Notes: a model not told the origin generated them from the sequence alone. DNA of 64,000 nt from Pseudoxanthomonas sp. F37 (GCF_022965755.1 NZ_CP095187.1:1798001-1862000), one strand, 5' to 3'. Shown: positions 54,520-63,376, numbered from the stretch's first letter. Translations and numbers: made by a program.

Positions 54520-54537
54520 TAGCGCCATACTGGGCCC

Positions 54538-55491
54538 ATGCTCAGCACCTCCAACCGTCTGCTCCGCCTGTTGTCGCTGTTGCAGTCGCGCCGTCACTGG
54601 ACCGGCGCGGAACTGAGCCAGCGGCTGGACATCGACCGCCGTACGCTGCGCCGCGACGTGGAACGGCTGCGGGAACTCGGCTATCCCATCGATGCCTCGC
54701 CCGGCCTGGGCGGCGGCTACAGGCTGGGCTCGGGCAGCGCCATGCCGCCGGTGCTGCTGGAGGACGACGAGGCCGTGGCCGTCGCGGTGGCCCTGCGGAC
54801 CGCCGCCGCCAGCGTCGGCCGGATGGAGGATACGTCGCTGCGGCTGCTGTCCAAGCTGGATCAATGGTTGCCCGCCCGCCTGCGCAAGCGTGCCAGCGCC
54901 CTGTATTCGGTGACGCTGTCGCTGGCGGGCGGGGCGCCCACCTCGGATGTCGACGCACTGCTGCGCATCGCGGCGGCGTGCCGCGACGGTTTCCGGCTGC
55001 GGATGCAGTACCGCGACCGCAACCAGCGTGCCAGCGAGCGCCTGATCGAACCCCTGCGGCTGGTGCATACGGGCAGTCGCTGGTACCTGGTGGCGTGGGA
55101 CCTCAAGCGCGAGGACTGGCGGACGTTCCGGGTGGACCGCGTGCAGGCGCTGCACGACACCGGCACCCAGTTCCCGCCACGCGCGTTCCCGGGCGACGTG
55201 GCGGACTACGTGGCCAAGTCGATCACGCAACCTTTCACGCGCTACCAGGTGCGGCTGCGGCTGCCCGGCTCCGTCGCCGAGCAGGCCACGCGCGTGCCGC
55301 CGTGGTGCGGGATCCTGGAAGCCGGCGACGAGCGGCACTGCATGCTGGAGCTGGGTGCGGAATCCGTGGATGCCCTGCTGGCGCTGATGGCCCTGATCGG
55401 CCCGGACTTCCAGATCGTCGACGACCGCGGCCTGCTGCCCGAACTGCGCGCGGCATCGTCACGGTTGGGGAATGCGCTGGCAGCCGCCTGA
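54538..55491 (+). CDS. WYL-domain transcriptional regulator
   Basis: Regulator of 317 residues of the YafY/DeoR-like type. The N-terminal winged helix is LLRLLSLLQSRRHWTGAELS ... IDRRTLRRDVERLRELGYPI (about 6-50). The WYL domain (about 145-215) has IEPLRLVHTGSRWYLVAWDL with the conserved Trp-Tyr-Leu, and FRVDRVQAL. A WCX-like C-terminal domain follows. WYL domains sense small ligands or nucleic acid. It lies alone, convergent with the TetR gene. Confidence 0.93.
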   Translation: MLSTSNRLLRLLSLLQSRRHWTGAELSQRLDIDRRTLRRDVERLRELGYPIDASPGLGGGYRLGSGSAMPPVLLEDDEAVAVAVALRTAAASVGRMEDTSLRLLSKLDQWLPARLRKRASALYSVTLSLAGGAPTSDVDALLRIAAACRDGFRLRMQYRDRNQRASERLIEPLRLVHTGSRWYLVAWDLKREDWRTFRVDRVQALHDTGTQFPPRAFPGDVADYVAKSITQPFTRYQVRLRLPGSVAEQATRVPPWCGILEAGDERHCMLELGAESVDALLALMALIGPDFQIVDDRGLLPELRAASSRLGNALAAA

Positions 55492-55519
55492 GCGGGGCCG
55501 CCGGAAGGCGGATGCGCGC

Positions 55520-56146
55520 CTACTCGGTATACGCCTGGGTCAGCGTGTTCAGGTGTACCCGTTCCGCGTCGCGCAGGAAGGGGGCCACCAGCATCATCAC
55601 CTGCACGATGCCCTGGCGGATCGCGGCCTGTTCGTCCTTCTCGCCGCGCGTGGAGGCGTAGTTCAGCCAGAAGGTGGATACCACCAGGATGTTGGTGGCC
55701 GTGGCGGCCAGCTCCGCCGCCGACGCGCGCATCACCCCGGCATGGCCCATGCCGCGCATCACCGCATGCGCGCTGTCGTCGGCGCGCCGCAGGATGCGCG
55801 CGAAGCGCATGCGCAGGCGGCGGTTGCGGCTGAGGATCTCGACCAGGTCGCGGTACAGGAAGCGGTAGTCCCAGATGCACTCGAACACCAGGTGCAGTTG
55901 CAGCCAGATGTCCTCCAGCCCGGGCAGGCGGTCGCCGGGGGGCGTCAGCGCCCCGTCCATGCGCTCCTCGTACCGCGCGAAGAGCTGCTCGATGATGTCG
56001 TCCTTGTTGCGGAAATGGTAGTACAGGTTGCCCGGGCTGATCTCCAGCTCGTCGGCGATGTGGTTGGTCGTGACGTGCGGCTCGCCCTGTGAGTTGAACA
56101 TCGCCAGGGCGGCGTCGAGGATGCGCTGGCGGGTATCGCGTGCCAC
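55520..56146 (-). CDS. TetR-family regulator next to the acyl-CoA genes
   Basis: Regulator of 208 residues from a GTG at 56144-56146 that overlaps the ACBP stop (TAGTG). The helix-turn-helix is clear: ILDAALAMFNSQGEPHVTTN ... ISPGNLYYHFRNKDDII (about 9-50). The ligand domain is helical (LHLVFECIWDYRFLYRDLVE). Position behind an acyl-CoA-binding protein suggests that it senses acyl-CoA and controls the divergent reductase; this is inference. Confidence 0.9.
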   Translation of the reverse strand: MARDTRQRILDAALAMFNSQGEPHVTTNHIADELEISPGNLYYHFRNKDDIIEQLFARYEERMDGALTPPGDRLPGLEDIWLQLHLVFECIWDYRFLYRDLVEILSRNRRLRMRFARILRRADDSAHAVMRGMGHAGVMRASAAELAATATNILVVSTFWLNYASTRGEKDEQAAIRQGIVQVMMLVAPFLRDAERVHLNTLTQAYTE

Positions 56147-56403
56147 TAGGCGAGCAGTTTCTTCACCAGGTCCACGTACTTCTTCTGGGCGTCTTCGGGC
56201 GCGGTACCCTTGAGCTTGGCCCAGGCTTCGTACTTGGCGGTGCCGACGAAGTCGAAGAAGCCCGGCTTGTCTCCTTTCACATCCCCCTCCGAGCCCTGCT
56301 TGTACAGCCCGTAGAGCCGCAGCAGGGTGTCGTTGTCCGGACGCTCGGACAGCGTCTGGATGTCCCTGGAGGCTTGTTCGAATGCGGTCTTCAGATCGGC
56401 CAT
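56146..56403 (-). CDS. Acyl-CoA-binding protein (ACBP)
   Basis: Four-helix protein of 85 residues that carries long-chain acyl-CoA esters. Signature segments LYGLYKQGSEGDVKGDKPG and KYEAWAKLKG contain the conserved Tyr and Lys that contact CoA. GGGAGGGA lies before the ATG at 56401-56403. It is divergent from the fatty acyl-CoA reductase (152 bp between them) and likely supplies its substrate. Confidence 0.93.
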   Translation of the reverse strand: MADLKTAFEQASRDIQTLSERPDNDTLLRLYGLYKQGSEGDVKGDKPGFFDFVGTAKYEAWAKLKGTAPEDAQKKYVDLVKKLLA

Positions 56404-56555
56404 GGATGATCCCTCCCAGTGATCGAGGCCATCACACCACGGGTGGTGCAGGCGGTCAATCCGTGACGGGATTGTCGAAACCGGGTGGCTCTGGCAAGTT
56501 ACGGCGCAGGGCGGTCGGAGGGGCCGGCCCACACAACTTGAGGAATGGGGCTGTC

Positions 56556-58544
56556 ATGAGCTATTTCGTCACGGGCGCCACCGGCTTCATCGGTCGCTAT
56601 CTGGTCGGCAACCTCCTCAAGCGCAGCGGGACGGTCTATGTGCTGGTCCGCAAGGACTCGCAGAAGAAGTTCGACGCCATCGCGAAGAACGCCGGCTGGG
56701 ACATGAAGCGCGTGACCGTGGTGCATGGCGACATGACCAGGCCCCGGTGCGGCCTGACGCCCGCCCAGCTGCGCACGCTGACCGGCAAGGTGAAGCACTT
56801 CTTCCACCTGGCCGCCATCTACGACCTCACCGCCACCCGGGAGGCCCAGCAGGTCGCCAACATCGATGGCACCCAGCATGCGCTGGACCTGGCGGCCGCG
56901 CTGAAGGCCGGCTGCTTCCATCACACCAGTTCCATCGCCGCCGCTGGCCTGTATCCGGGCATCTTCCGCGAGGACATGTTCGAGGAGGCCGAGGGCCTGG
57001 ACGATCCCTACCTGCGCACCAAGCACGAGTCCGAGGGCCTGGTGCGCAGGGAGAAGCGGATCAAGTGGCGCATCTACCGCCCGGGCATGGTGGTCGGCCA
57101 CTCGAAGACGGGCGAGATCGACAAGATCGACGGGCCGTACTACTTCTTCACCCTCATCAAGAAGCTGCGCGAACTGCTGCCGCAGTGGGTGCCGGTGCTC
57201 GGCATAGAAGGCGGAAGGATCAACATCGTGCCGGTGGATTTCGTCGCCGACGCGATGGACCACATCGCGCACAAGCCGAAGCTGGACGGGCATACCTTCC
57301 ACCTGACCGACCCCGAACCGATGCGGGTGGGCGAAGTGCTCAACACCTTCTGCCGCGCCGGCCATGCGCCGGAGATGACCATGCGCATCGACGCGCGCAT
57401 GTTCGCCTTCGTGCCGGGCAGCATCCGCATGGCGGTGGGCAACCTGCCGCCGGTGAAACGCTTCGTCGGCATGCTGCTGCGCGACTTCAAGATCCCCAGG
57501 GAAGTGCTGAAGTTCATCACCTATCCCACGCGCTTCGACAGCCGCGAGACCGAGCGTGCGCTGAAGGGCAGCGGCATCGCGGTGCCGCGCCTGGACGACT
57601 ATGCGTGGCGCCTGTGGGACTACTGGGAGCGCCACCTGGATCCGGACCTGTTCATCGACCGCTCGTTGAAGGGCAAGGTGCGCAACAAGGTGGTGGTGAT
57701 CACCGGCGGTTCTTCCGGCATCGGACTGTCCACCGCACAGCGCGTGGCCGAGGCGGGCGCCACCACGGTCATCGTGGCGCGCGGCCAGGAGGAACTGTTC
57801 AAGGCCCGCGACGAAATGAAGAAGGCCGGCGGCAAGGTGTTCGCCTATACCGCGGACCTGGCCGACATGGCCGACTGCGACCGGCTGGTGAAGACGGTGC
57901 TGGACGAACATGGCCACGTCGACATCCTGATCAACAATGCCGGCCGCTCGATCCGTCGCTCCATCGAATTGAGCTACGACCGCTTCCACGATTTCGAACG
58001 CACGATGCAGCTGAACTACTTCGGCAGTCTGCGGCTGATCATGGGCTTCCTGCCGAAGATGACCGAGCGCCGCAAGGGGCACATCATCAACATCAGTTCG
58101 ATCGGCGTGCTGGCCAACTCGCCGCGCTTTTCGGCCTACGTGGCGTCGAAGGCGGCGCTGGACGCGTTCAGCCGCTGCGCGCAGGGCGAGTTGTCGGGCA
58201 AGGGCATCAGCTTCACCACCGTCAACATGCCGCTGGTGAAGACGCCGATGATCGCGCCCACCAAGATGTACGACAGCGTGCCCACGCTGTCGCCGGAAGA
58301 AGCGGCCGATCTGCTGGTGAAGGCGATCATCGAAAAGCCCAGCCGCATCGCCACCCGCCTGGGCATCTTCGCCGCGCTGGTCAATGCGGTGGCGCCGAAA
58401 GCCTACGAGGTGGTGATGAACACCGCCTTCGAACTGTTCCCCGATTCGGCCGCCGCCAGGGGCGACCGCAAGGCGCTGAAGGACGAATCGCCCAGCCAGG
58501 AGCAGATCGCGTTCGCGGCGCTGATGCGGGGCGTGCACTGGTAG
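56556..58544 (+). CDS. Two-domain fatty acyl-CoA reductase (alcohol-forming type)
   Basis: NADPH-dependent reductase of 662 residues turning acyl-CoA into aldehyde or fatty alcohol. The N-terminal domain (1-~370) is the NAD-binding_4 male-sterility type, with GATGFIG at 7-13, FHLAAIYDLTA and the catalytic YLRTK. The C-terminal domain (~375-662) is a classical SDR: ITGGSSGIG, NNAGRSIRRS, INISSIGVLANSPRFSAYVA and YVASK. From memory, length, layout and several whole stretches match the Marinobacter fatty acyl-CoA reductase that makes alcohols for wax esters. GAGG lies 12 bases before the ATG. Confidence 0.92.
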   Translation: MSYFVTGATGFIGRYLVGNLLKRSGTVYVLVRKDSQKKFDAIAKNAGWDMKRVTVVHGDMTRPRCGLTPAQLRTLTGKVKHFFHLAAIYDLTATREAQQVANIDGTQHALDLAAALKAGCFHHTSSIAAAGLYPGIFREDMFEEAEGLDDPYLRTKHESEGLVRREKRIKWRIYRPGMVVGHSKTGEIDKIDGPYYFFTLIKKLRELLPQWVPVLGIEGGRINIVPVDFVADAMDHIAHKPKLDGHTFHLTDPEPMRVGEVLNTFCRAGHAPEMTMRIDARMFAFVPGSIRMAVGNLPPVKRFVGMLLRDFKIPREVLKFITYPTRFDSRETERALKGSGIAVPRLDDYAWRLWDYWERHLDPDLFIDRSLKGKVRNKVVVITGGSSGIGLSTAQRVAEAGATTVIVARGQEELFKARDEMKKAGGKVFAYTADLADMADCDRLVKTVLDEHGHVDILINNAGRSIRRSIELSYDRFHDFERTMQLNYFGSLRLIMGFLPKMTERRKGHIINISSIGVLANSPRFSAYVASKAALDAFSRCAQGELSGKGISFTTVNMPLVKTPMIAPTKMYDSVPTLSPEEAADLLVKAIIEKPSRIATRLGIFAALVNAVAPKAYEVVMNTAFELFPDSAAARGDRKALKDESPSQEQIAFAALMRGVHW

Positions 58545-58616
58545 GGGCCCGCGCGGAGCCGAGCTTGCCCGGCCCCGCAATCCCGCCCTTTCCATCGCAG
58601 CGGAGCAAGCTCCGCT

Positions 58617-59045
58617 TTACGCGTCCTGTGGGTCGGCCCACCGCAGCGGCACCGCCTGCAGGTTGCGCATGTGCAGCGCCAGCGGCTCGATGCGCGACCA
58701 CAGGAAATCGCGCAGGTCGGCGTCTTCGACCGTCTCGGTCATCGCGCCGTGGAAGCAGGCCAGCCAGCCGCTGGCTTCTTCCATGCCGATCCGGAACGGC
58801 AGGTGGCGTGCGCGCAGCATCGGTGCGCCGTGCTTGCGGGTGAACAGGGGTGGGCCGCCCAGCCAGCCGCTGAGGAATTCGAACAGCTTCTGTTCGCTGC
58901 CTTCCAGCGACGGCGGATGCTGCGCGCGTACGGCGGCGGCCTCCGGCAGGGTATCCATCAGCGCGTACATGCGCTGGGTCATGCGGCGCAGGCCGGCTTC
59001 GCCGCCGATGCGCTCATAGGGCGTGGGGTCGGGAACGTCGCTCAT
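58617..59045 (-). CDS. Truncated hemoglobin, group II-like
   Basis: Heme protein of 142 residues that binds O2 or NO. It begins TPYERIGGEAGLRRMTQRMYALMD, has the EQKLFEFLSGWLGGPPLFTR segment and RHLPFRIG carrying the proximal His, as in YjbI/TrHbII proteins. It is convergent with the acyl-CoA reductase gene. Confidence 0.92.
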   Translation of the reverse strand: MSDVPDPTPYERIGGEAGLRRMTQRMYALMDTLPEAAAVRAQHPPSLEGSEQKLFEFLSGWLGGPPLFTRKHGAPMLRARHLPFRIGMEEASGWLACFHGAMTETVEDADLRDFLWSRIEPLALHMRNLQAVPLRWADPQDA

Positions 59046-59125
59046 GCGTCGAAATGCGGCATTGGGATGGCGCGATCATCCCGTTGTGCGCGGGCCAGGC
59101 CCAGCGACGGAACGCCGCAGCCGCT

Positions 59126-60067
59126 TCACAGGGTCTTGCACTGCCGCCAGCGCACCGGTTCGCCGCTGCCGGGGGGCGGATTGAGCTGCACACGGCTCGT
59201 ACGCAGCGCAGGGTAGCGCTCGAGCTCGCTGCAGATCCGCGGCCATGCGTCCTGCCCGCCGGCCGCAAGGTCCACGCTGAGGGTCAGTTTGGTCTGCCAC
59301 ACGCCGCGCGTGATGCCGGGGGTCCTGGCCAGCGCCTTGAGCACCTCGCGCATCTGGATTTCCAGTTCTTCCTCGGTGGGCTCGCGGAAGGCGGCGGGCT
59401 GTGCCGGTACCGGTGCGGGGGTCGTGGCGCCGGACGCGGCGGGCGAGGCGGCTCCGGGAGCCGGGCGCGCCGGCGCGGGGGTGTTGGGCCAAGCGGCCAT
59501 GGCCATGGCGCCCACGGCCAGCGCGCCGAACCAGGCGATGCCGATATGGCGCTTGGCGCGCGCGGCAGCGTAGGCGACCACCTGCTCGCGCAGGCCGGGT
59601 TCGATCAGGTCCACCACTTCCGGCCACAGACGCGGGCCGTCCAGCAGTTCGATGGTGTTGCCCTGGGCGGCATCGCGGCCTTCCTTCTCCACATTGCCTT
59701 CGGTGGCCAGGATGCCGCCATGGGCCGCGCCCAGACGGATGCTGGCGGCAAGTTCCTGGACCGGTGCGGCGGCGATCCGGTAGGCCGAACCATGCTTGCA
59801 CGAGAGCAGCCAGCGTTCGTCGCCACGGGCGAGCAGGAAGGTGGACTGCGGCTCGCGGCTGTCCTGCGGATCGGGACTGGCTTCGACCAGTCCCCGGCGC
59901 GCCATCGCGGCCAGGACCAGTTTCGAGAATTCGCGCCAGCGCAGTCCCGACAACGCATGCAGGCCGTAGGACATCTCATCGCGGGGGCGGCGGAGCAGCC
60001 AGAAATAGGCGGTGGCGGCCGCGCCACTCACCAGAGTGACGGCCAGGCCAAGGAACCAGATGGACAT
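59126..60067 (-). CDS. Inner-membrane protein with Mrr-like restriction-endonuclease fold
   Basis: Protein of 313 residues. A membrane helix lies at 3-25 (WFLGLAVTLVSGAAATAYFW). The cytoplasmic domain (about 35-155) has LRWREFSKLVLAAMARRG and ERWLLSCKHGSAYRI, in the order of the Mrr-type nuclease fold with the catalytic Lys of the (E/Q)xK motif; the usual acidic or Gln partner is a Ser, so activity is uncertain. A second helix is at 173-192. A Pro/Ala linker and a C-terminal domain (LALKVLKALARTPGITRGVW region) follow. No methylase is adjacent. Confidence 0.65.
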   Translation of the reverse strand: MSIWFLGLAVTLVSGAAATAYFWLLRRPRDEMSYGLHALSGLRWREFSKLVLAAMARRGLVEASPDPQDSREPQSTFLLARGDERWLLSCKHGSAYRIAAAPVQELAASIRLGAAHGGILATEGNVEKEGRDAAQGNTIELLDGPRLWPEVVDLIEPGLREQVVAYAAARAKRHIGIAWFGALAVGAMAMAAWPNTPAPARPAPGAASPAASGATTPAPVPAQPAAFREPTEEELEIQMREVLKALARTPGITRGVWQTKLTLSVDLAAGGQDAWPRICSELERYPALRTSRVQLNPPPGSGEPVRWRQCKTL

Positions 60068-60165
60068 GCGTCGCGGGGCGTTGTTGTTATTTGACCGGCA
60101 ATTCTACCGGGCCATGCCTGCGACTGTCTGTGGCGCCCGCCGCGCGTGGCGTGACGGAACGAAGA

Positions 60166-60227
60166 AGCCCGCCAGTCCGAAGCCGTAAGGGGAGGGGAGC
60201 AAACGAACTTCGATGGACTGGCGGGCT
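60166..60227 (-). terminator. Long hairpin with C/U-rich loop after the second phasin
   Basis: A 13-bp perfect stem (AGCCCGCCAGTCC / GGACTGGCGGGCT) encloses 36 bases. On the minus strand it is followed by TCTTCGTTCC, and the loop contains CTCCCCTCCCC. The 79 bases between it and the phasin stop hold no gene. Confidence 0.65.
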
Positions 60228-60306
60228 GGAATGATTGTTACGCCATTCGATGGTGCCGCGCAACAAAAAAATGTTCAGGAAAGCGCACGAAAAAGCCTGT
60301 GCAACC

Positions 60307-60858
60307 TTATGGTGCGGCCTTCCTGCGCGATGCACGCTTGGAGGGCGTCTTCTTCGCTGCCGGCGCCGGTTTTTTGGCGGCGGTCTTGCGCGCCCGTGCC
60401 GGCTTCGCGGCGGGCACGCCGCCCAGCTTGCGCAGTTCGGCATTCAGCGCATCCACGCGGTCGATCAGCGCCGAAAGGTCCTCACGGCTGGGTACCTCGA
60501 GGCGCCGCAGTGCGCGGTGCACGCGCTCCTCGAACACCTTCTCCAGCCGGTCCCAGGTGTCGGACGCACGTTCGCGCGCCTGGCCCACGGTGGTTTCCAT
60601 CGCATCGCGCATGGCCTGGGCCTTTCCGCCGGCCGCCTTGCGCGTGGTCTGTTCCAGCGACAGGCCCTCCTTGACCAGGGTCTCGAACAGTTTGGTGCCT
60701 TCGGCCTGTGCGCGTCCGAAGGCGCCCACCCCGGCCAGCCAGACCTGCTGCGCGGACTCGCCAAGGCGCTTGGACAACTGCTCGGCCTGGGCCTGCAGGG
60801 TTTCGTTGCTGGAAGCGGAAGCGGTCTTCTTGCGTGCGGATTTCTTCAGCGTGGCCAT
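60307..60858 (-). CDS. Phasin / PHA granule-associated protein, long form
   Basis: Granule-coat protein of 183 residues. The core AEQLSKRLGESAQQVWLAGVGAFGRAQ ... RASDTWDRLEKVFEERVHRA matches the PhaI/PhaF phasin family, then a short coiled coil (LSALIDRVDALNAELRKLGG) for oligomerisation and a Lys/Ala/Pro tail (AKKPAPAAKKTPSKR) for DNA or granule binding. This is the PhaF-like form; a shorter relative lies at 53811. No phaC synthase is in the window. Confidence 0.88.
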   Translation of the reverse strand: MATLKKSARKKTASASSNETLQAQAEQLSKRLGESAQQVWLAGVGAFGRAQAEGTKLFETLVKEGLSLEQTTRKAAGGKAQAMRDAMETTVGQARERASDTWDRLEKVFEERVHRALRRLEVPSREDLSALIDRVDALNAELRKLGGVPAAKPARARKTAAKKPAPAAKKTPSKRASRRKAAP

Positions 60859-60950
60859 GGCGTTCCGTCGTGGTGGTGTAGGGATTGCGGGCCAGAATCA
60901 GCGCCGCGTCTAGAGTTTTCACACCAGCGGCAGTCGCGACCGCAGGCGCA

Positions 60951-62195
60951 TCAGGAATGACGTGCCGCGCGGTGGCGGGACACCAGCTGGTCCACATCGT
61001 CCAGGGCGCGACGCAGGCGGGCCGTGGTCTCGGTCATGCGCGGCGCCATGTCCAGGCCCGCCAGGATGGACCGGTTGCGGTCATGGACGATGTCTTCGTT
61101 GTAGCGGATGCCGTGCGCGGCCAGCATCGGCTTGAGGGTGGTGGCCCGCTTGCGCAGGTCGGCCAGCGTGTTGCGGTAGGCCAGCTGGCAGACCCGGTGG
61201 CGGGAGGAGAAGCTGAAGAGGTTGGTGAAGAACAGTTCGCTGTCGTCCGAGTTGGGCTCGAACACCAGCTGGTCGATGTCCGGATACCGCAGCGGGTACT
61301 TCTCCATGCCGATCTGCATGCGCGACTGCAGCAGGGTGCGCAGCGTCTGCGAAAGCACCGCGGGCAGGCCGCCGCTGGCCAGGCCGACCTGTTCGGCCTG
61401 GTCGGCCCGGGGGGTGGCCTGGTTGGCATCGAACGGCACCAGGGGATTGATGCCGATCATCAGGTCGATGCCGCGGTCCAGCACGGTGCTGGCATGCATC
61501 GTGCGGCGCAGCGCGCCATCAAGGAAGTGGCGGCCGCCGATCTCCACCGGCGGATACAGGCCGGGCAGGGCGGAACTGGCCTGCACCGCGCGCGAAATCG
61601 GGACCTCGTCCCAGCCCGGCTCGCCGAAGCGCACGGCCTCGCCGCTGTCCAGGTCCACCGCCACCACGAACAGGTCCGCCTCCAGCGTGCGGAAATCGTT
61701 GCTGCGGCCGCGCCGGGTGAAGATGTCGCGCAGGAAGCGTTCCACCTCCTGGTTGTCGAAGATCCCGGTGGGCACCAGGCCGCCGAAGCGCAGGAACAGG
61801 TCCGACCAGCGCGTGGCGCGGCGCGGGCTGCGCAGCAGGCGCGACATCCAGTCGGCATACAGCCCCGGCAGGCTGGCCGCGCGGCGCAGGTATTCGCCCA
61901 CGTTCGGGCGCAGGAAGGTGTCCGGCCGGAACTCCGCATCATCGCTGGTGCCGGTGATGAAGATGCGGCACATCTCGGCCGTGGACATGCGGTTGGCCAG
62001 GCCAGCCGCCAGGAAGGCGCCGGAACTGACGCCCACGTAACAGTCCATGCGGGTCAGGTCCAGGCCGTCCAGAGCCTCGTCGAGCGCGCGCAGCGCACCC
62101 AGTTCGTACATGCCGCCGATGGGACCGCCGCCGGCGATCGCCAGGCCGATCTTGCCGTTGCGGCCCCGCCGCCGTGCGCTGTGGATCGAAAGCAT
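60951..62195 (-). CDS. Patatin-like phospholipase
   Basis: Acyl hydrolase of 414 residues. The glycine-rich oxyanion loop is AGGGPIGGMYELG (position of the usual GGGxRG), the nucleophile Ser lies in GVSSG (G-x-S-x-G), and the catalytic Asp in FLDGA. No signal peptide, so probably cytosolic or membrane-peripheral. The C-terminal ~130 residues are helical. It is divergent from the hypothetical gene to its right (78-bp gap) and near PHA granule proteins, where patatins can act as depolymerases; this is inference. Confidence 0.93.
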   Translation of the reverse strand: MLSIHSARRRGRNGKIGLAIAGGGPIGGMYELGALRALDEALDGLDLTRMDCYVGVSSGAFLAAGLANRMSTAEMCRIFITGTSDDAEFRPDTFLRPNVGEYLRRAASLPGLYADWMSRLLRSPRRATRWSDLFLRFGGLVPTGIFDNQEVERFLRDIFTRRGRSNDFRTLEADLFVVAVDLDSGEAVRFGEPGWDEVPISRAVQASSALPGLYPPVEIGGRHFLDGALRRTMHASTVLDRGIDLMIGINPLVPFDANQATPRADQAEQVGLASGGLPAVLSQTLRTLLQSRMQIGMEKYPLRYPDIDQLVFEPNSDDSELFFTNLFSFSSRHRVCQLAYRNTLADLRKRATTLKPMLAAHGIRYNEDIVHDRNRSILAGLDMAPRMTETTARLRRALDDVDQLVSRHRAARHS

Positions 62196-62273
62196 GTACT
62201 ACCCGCCGTGACCTTGCTGCCCGAGTGTAGCCGACCGGCTGCCGGGTTGCGGTGGTCGCCCGCCGTCCGGATC

Positions 62274-62999
62274 ATGGTCTCCATGGCCCGAGCAAATCCG
62301 CTGATCGCACGCGTGGGCAGGCGCCTGGCCTGGCACCAGGCGGCGCACGACCCCGCGCGCGAGCCGCGCAACCGCCTGCGCTGGCTGCCCGAGGTCAGGC
62401 GCTGGCAGGCGGCCAGGCTGGAGACCAGCTTCGCGCACTTCCTGGCCGACCCCACCCGCCGTGCCGCGGCCATGTTCTTCCTCACCGATGTCTACGGCGA
62501 CCACGACTTCAGCGGGCGCGACGCCAACGTGGCCAAGGTCATGCCGATGATGCAGCGCCTGCTGCCGTTCGCCGTGCTGGAAACCGTGGCCCATGGCATC
62601 GAGCTGGGGGTGCTGACGCACACCCTGGACATGCGGATGGCCGAGGCACTGCAGCGGCTGGCGCCCCACCGGCGCAAGCTGGACGCCGAGCTGTACGGCC
62701 AGGCGTATCGCGAAGTGGGCCTGCGCCGCCTGCGCCGGCACCAGATCGACCTGATCGCCGAGGTCGGCGTGGGCCTGGCGCGGGCGGTGAAGACGCCGGG
62801 CGTGGCCACCTTGCTGAAGCTGTCGCGCGGGCCGGCCCGGGCCACGGGCCTGGGCGAGCTGCAGGGCTTCCTTGAACGCGGGTTCGCCGCCTTCGCCGCA
62901 CTGGGCGACGGCAAGGCCTTCGTGCGCGATATCGAACGCGCCGAGCGTGCGGTCTCCCGCCGGTTGTTCGCGGCGGACCCGGATCCGTTCCGCGAATGA
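62274..62999 (+). CDS. Conserved hypothetical protein (FFLTDVYGDHDFSGRD motif)
   Basis: Unrecognised soluble, basic protein of 241 residues. Predicted mostly helical. The most distinctive stretch is MFFLTDVYGDHDFSGRD near 70-85, followed by helices (MPMMQRLLPFAVLETVAHGI, LRRLRRHQIDLIAEVGVGLA). An ATG three codons later is an alternative start. It is divergent from the patatin gene and convergent with the PHA gene. Confidence 0.8.
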   Translation: MVSMARANPLIARVGRRLAWHQAAHDPAREPRNRLRWLPEVRRWQAARLETSFAHFLADPTRRAAAMFFLTDVYGDHDFSGRDANVAKVMPMMQRLLPFAVLETVAHGIELGVLTHTLDMRMAEALQRLAPHRRKLDAELYGQAYREVGLRRLRRHQIDLIAEVGVGLARAVKTPGVATLLKLSRGPARATGLGELQGFLERGFAAFAALGDGKAFVRDIERAERAVSRRLFAADPDPFRE

Positions 63000-63001
63000 C
63001 C

Positions 63002-63277
63002 TCAGTCGAACTTCTCGCTCAGCACCCGGCGGATCTCCGCCTCGATCGGGCCTTTCATCGCCGAGAGCAGGAAACCCAGGGTGGCGGTGACGCGCAGCGT
63101 GTCCGTCAGCAGCGCAATCCGGCCTTCCACGCCCGATCGACTGAAGTTCAGCGTGTCGCCGTCCCAGTCGTAGTCCATGTCGAAGCGCTCGGAGAGCTTC
63201 TTCGCCACGCCTTCGATGGCCTTCCGCGCCTGCGCGGGCGTCTTGGAATGCGGATGCTGGATGTCGATGCTGGCCAT
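63002..63277 (-). CDS. Polyhydroxyalkanoic acid system protein (PHA granule region)
   Basis: Small protein of 91 residues of the family found around PHA synthase genes. MASIDIQHPHSKTPAQARKA, FDMDYDWDGDTLNFSRSGVEG and LGFLLSAMKGPIEAEIRRVL are the diagnostic parts. Its function is not established. It is the third PHA-granule-type gene in 10 kb, although no synthase is seen. Confidence 0.85.
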   Translation of the reverse strand: MASIDIQHPHSKTPAQARKAIEGVAKKLSERFDMDYDWDGDTLNFSRSGVEGRIALLTDTLRVTATLGFLLSAMKGPIEAEIRRVLSEKFD

Positions 63278-63376
63278 GCCTTGCCTCCTGTGGCGTAGGA
63301 CTATTCTGCGCGGCCACGCCGTGCGATGCCAAGCCGGCTATCGCGGCCGGGCGGCAACCTGATAGGCTCCCGTCGC

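Larger units (their letters stand above)
54219..54537. other. 319-bp region between the phasin-like gene and the WYL regulator
   Basis: No gene is supported. It holds a terminator hairpin at the left and a 9-bp inverted repeat at the right, just before the WYL start; the middle has no recognised element. Confidence 0.7.
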
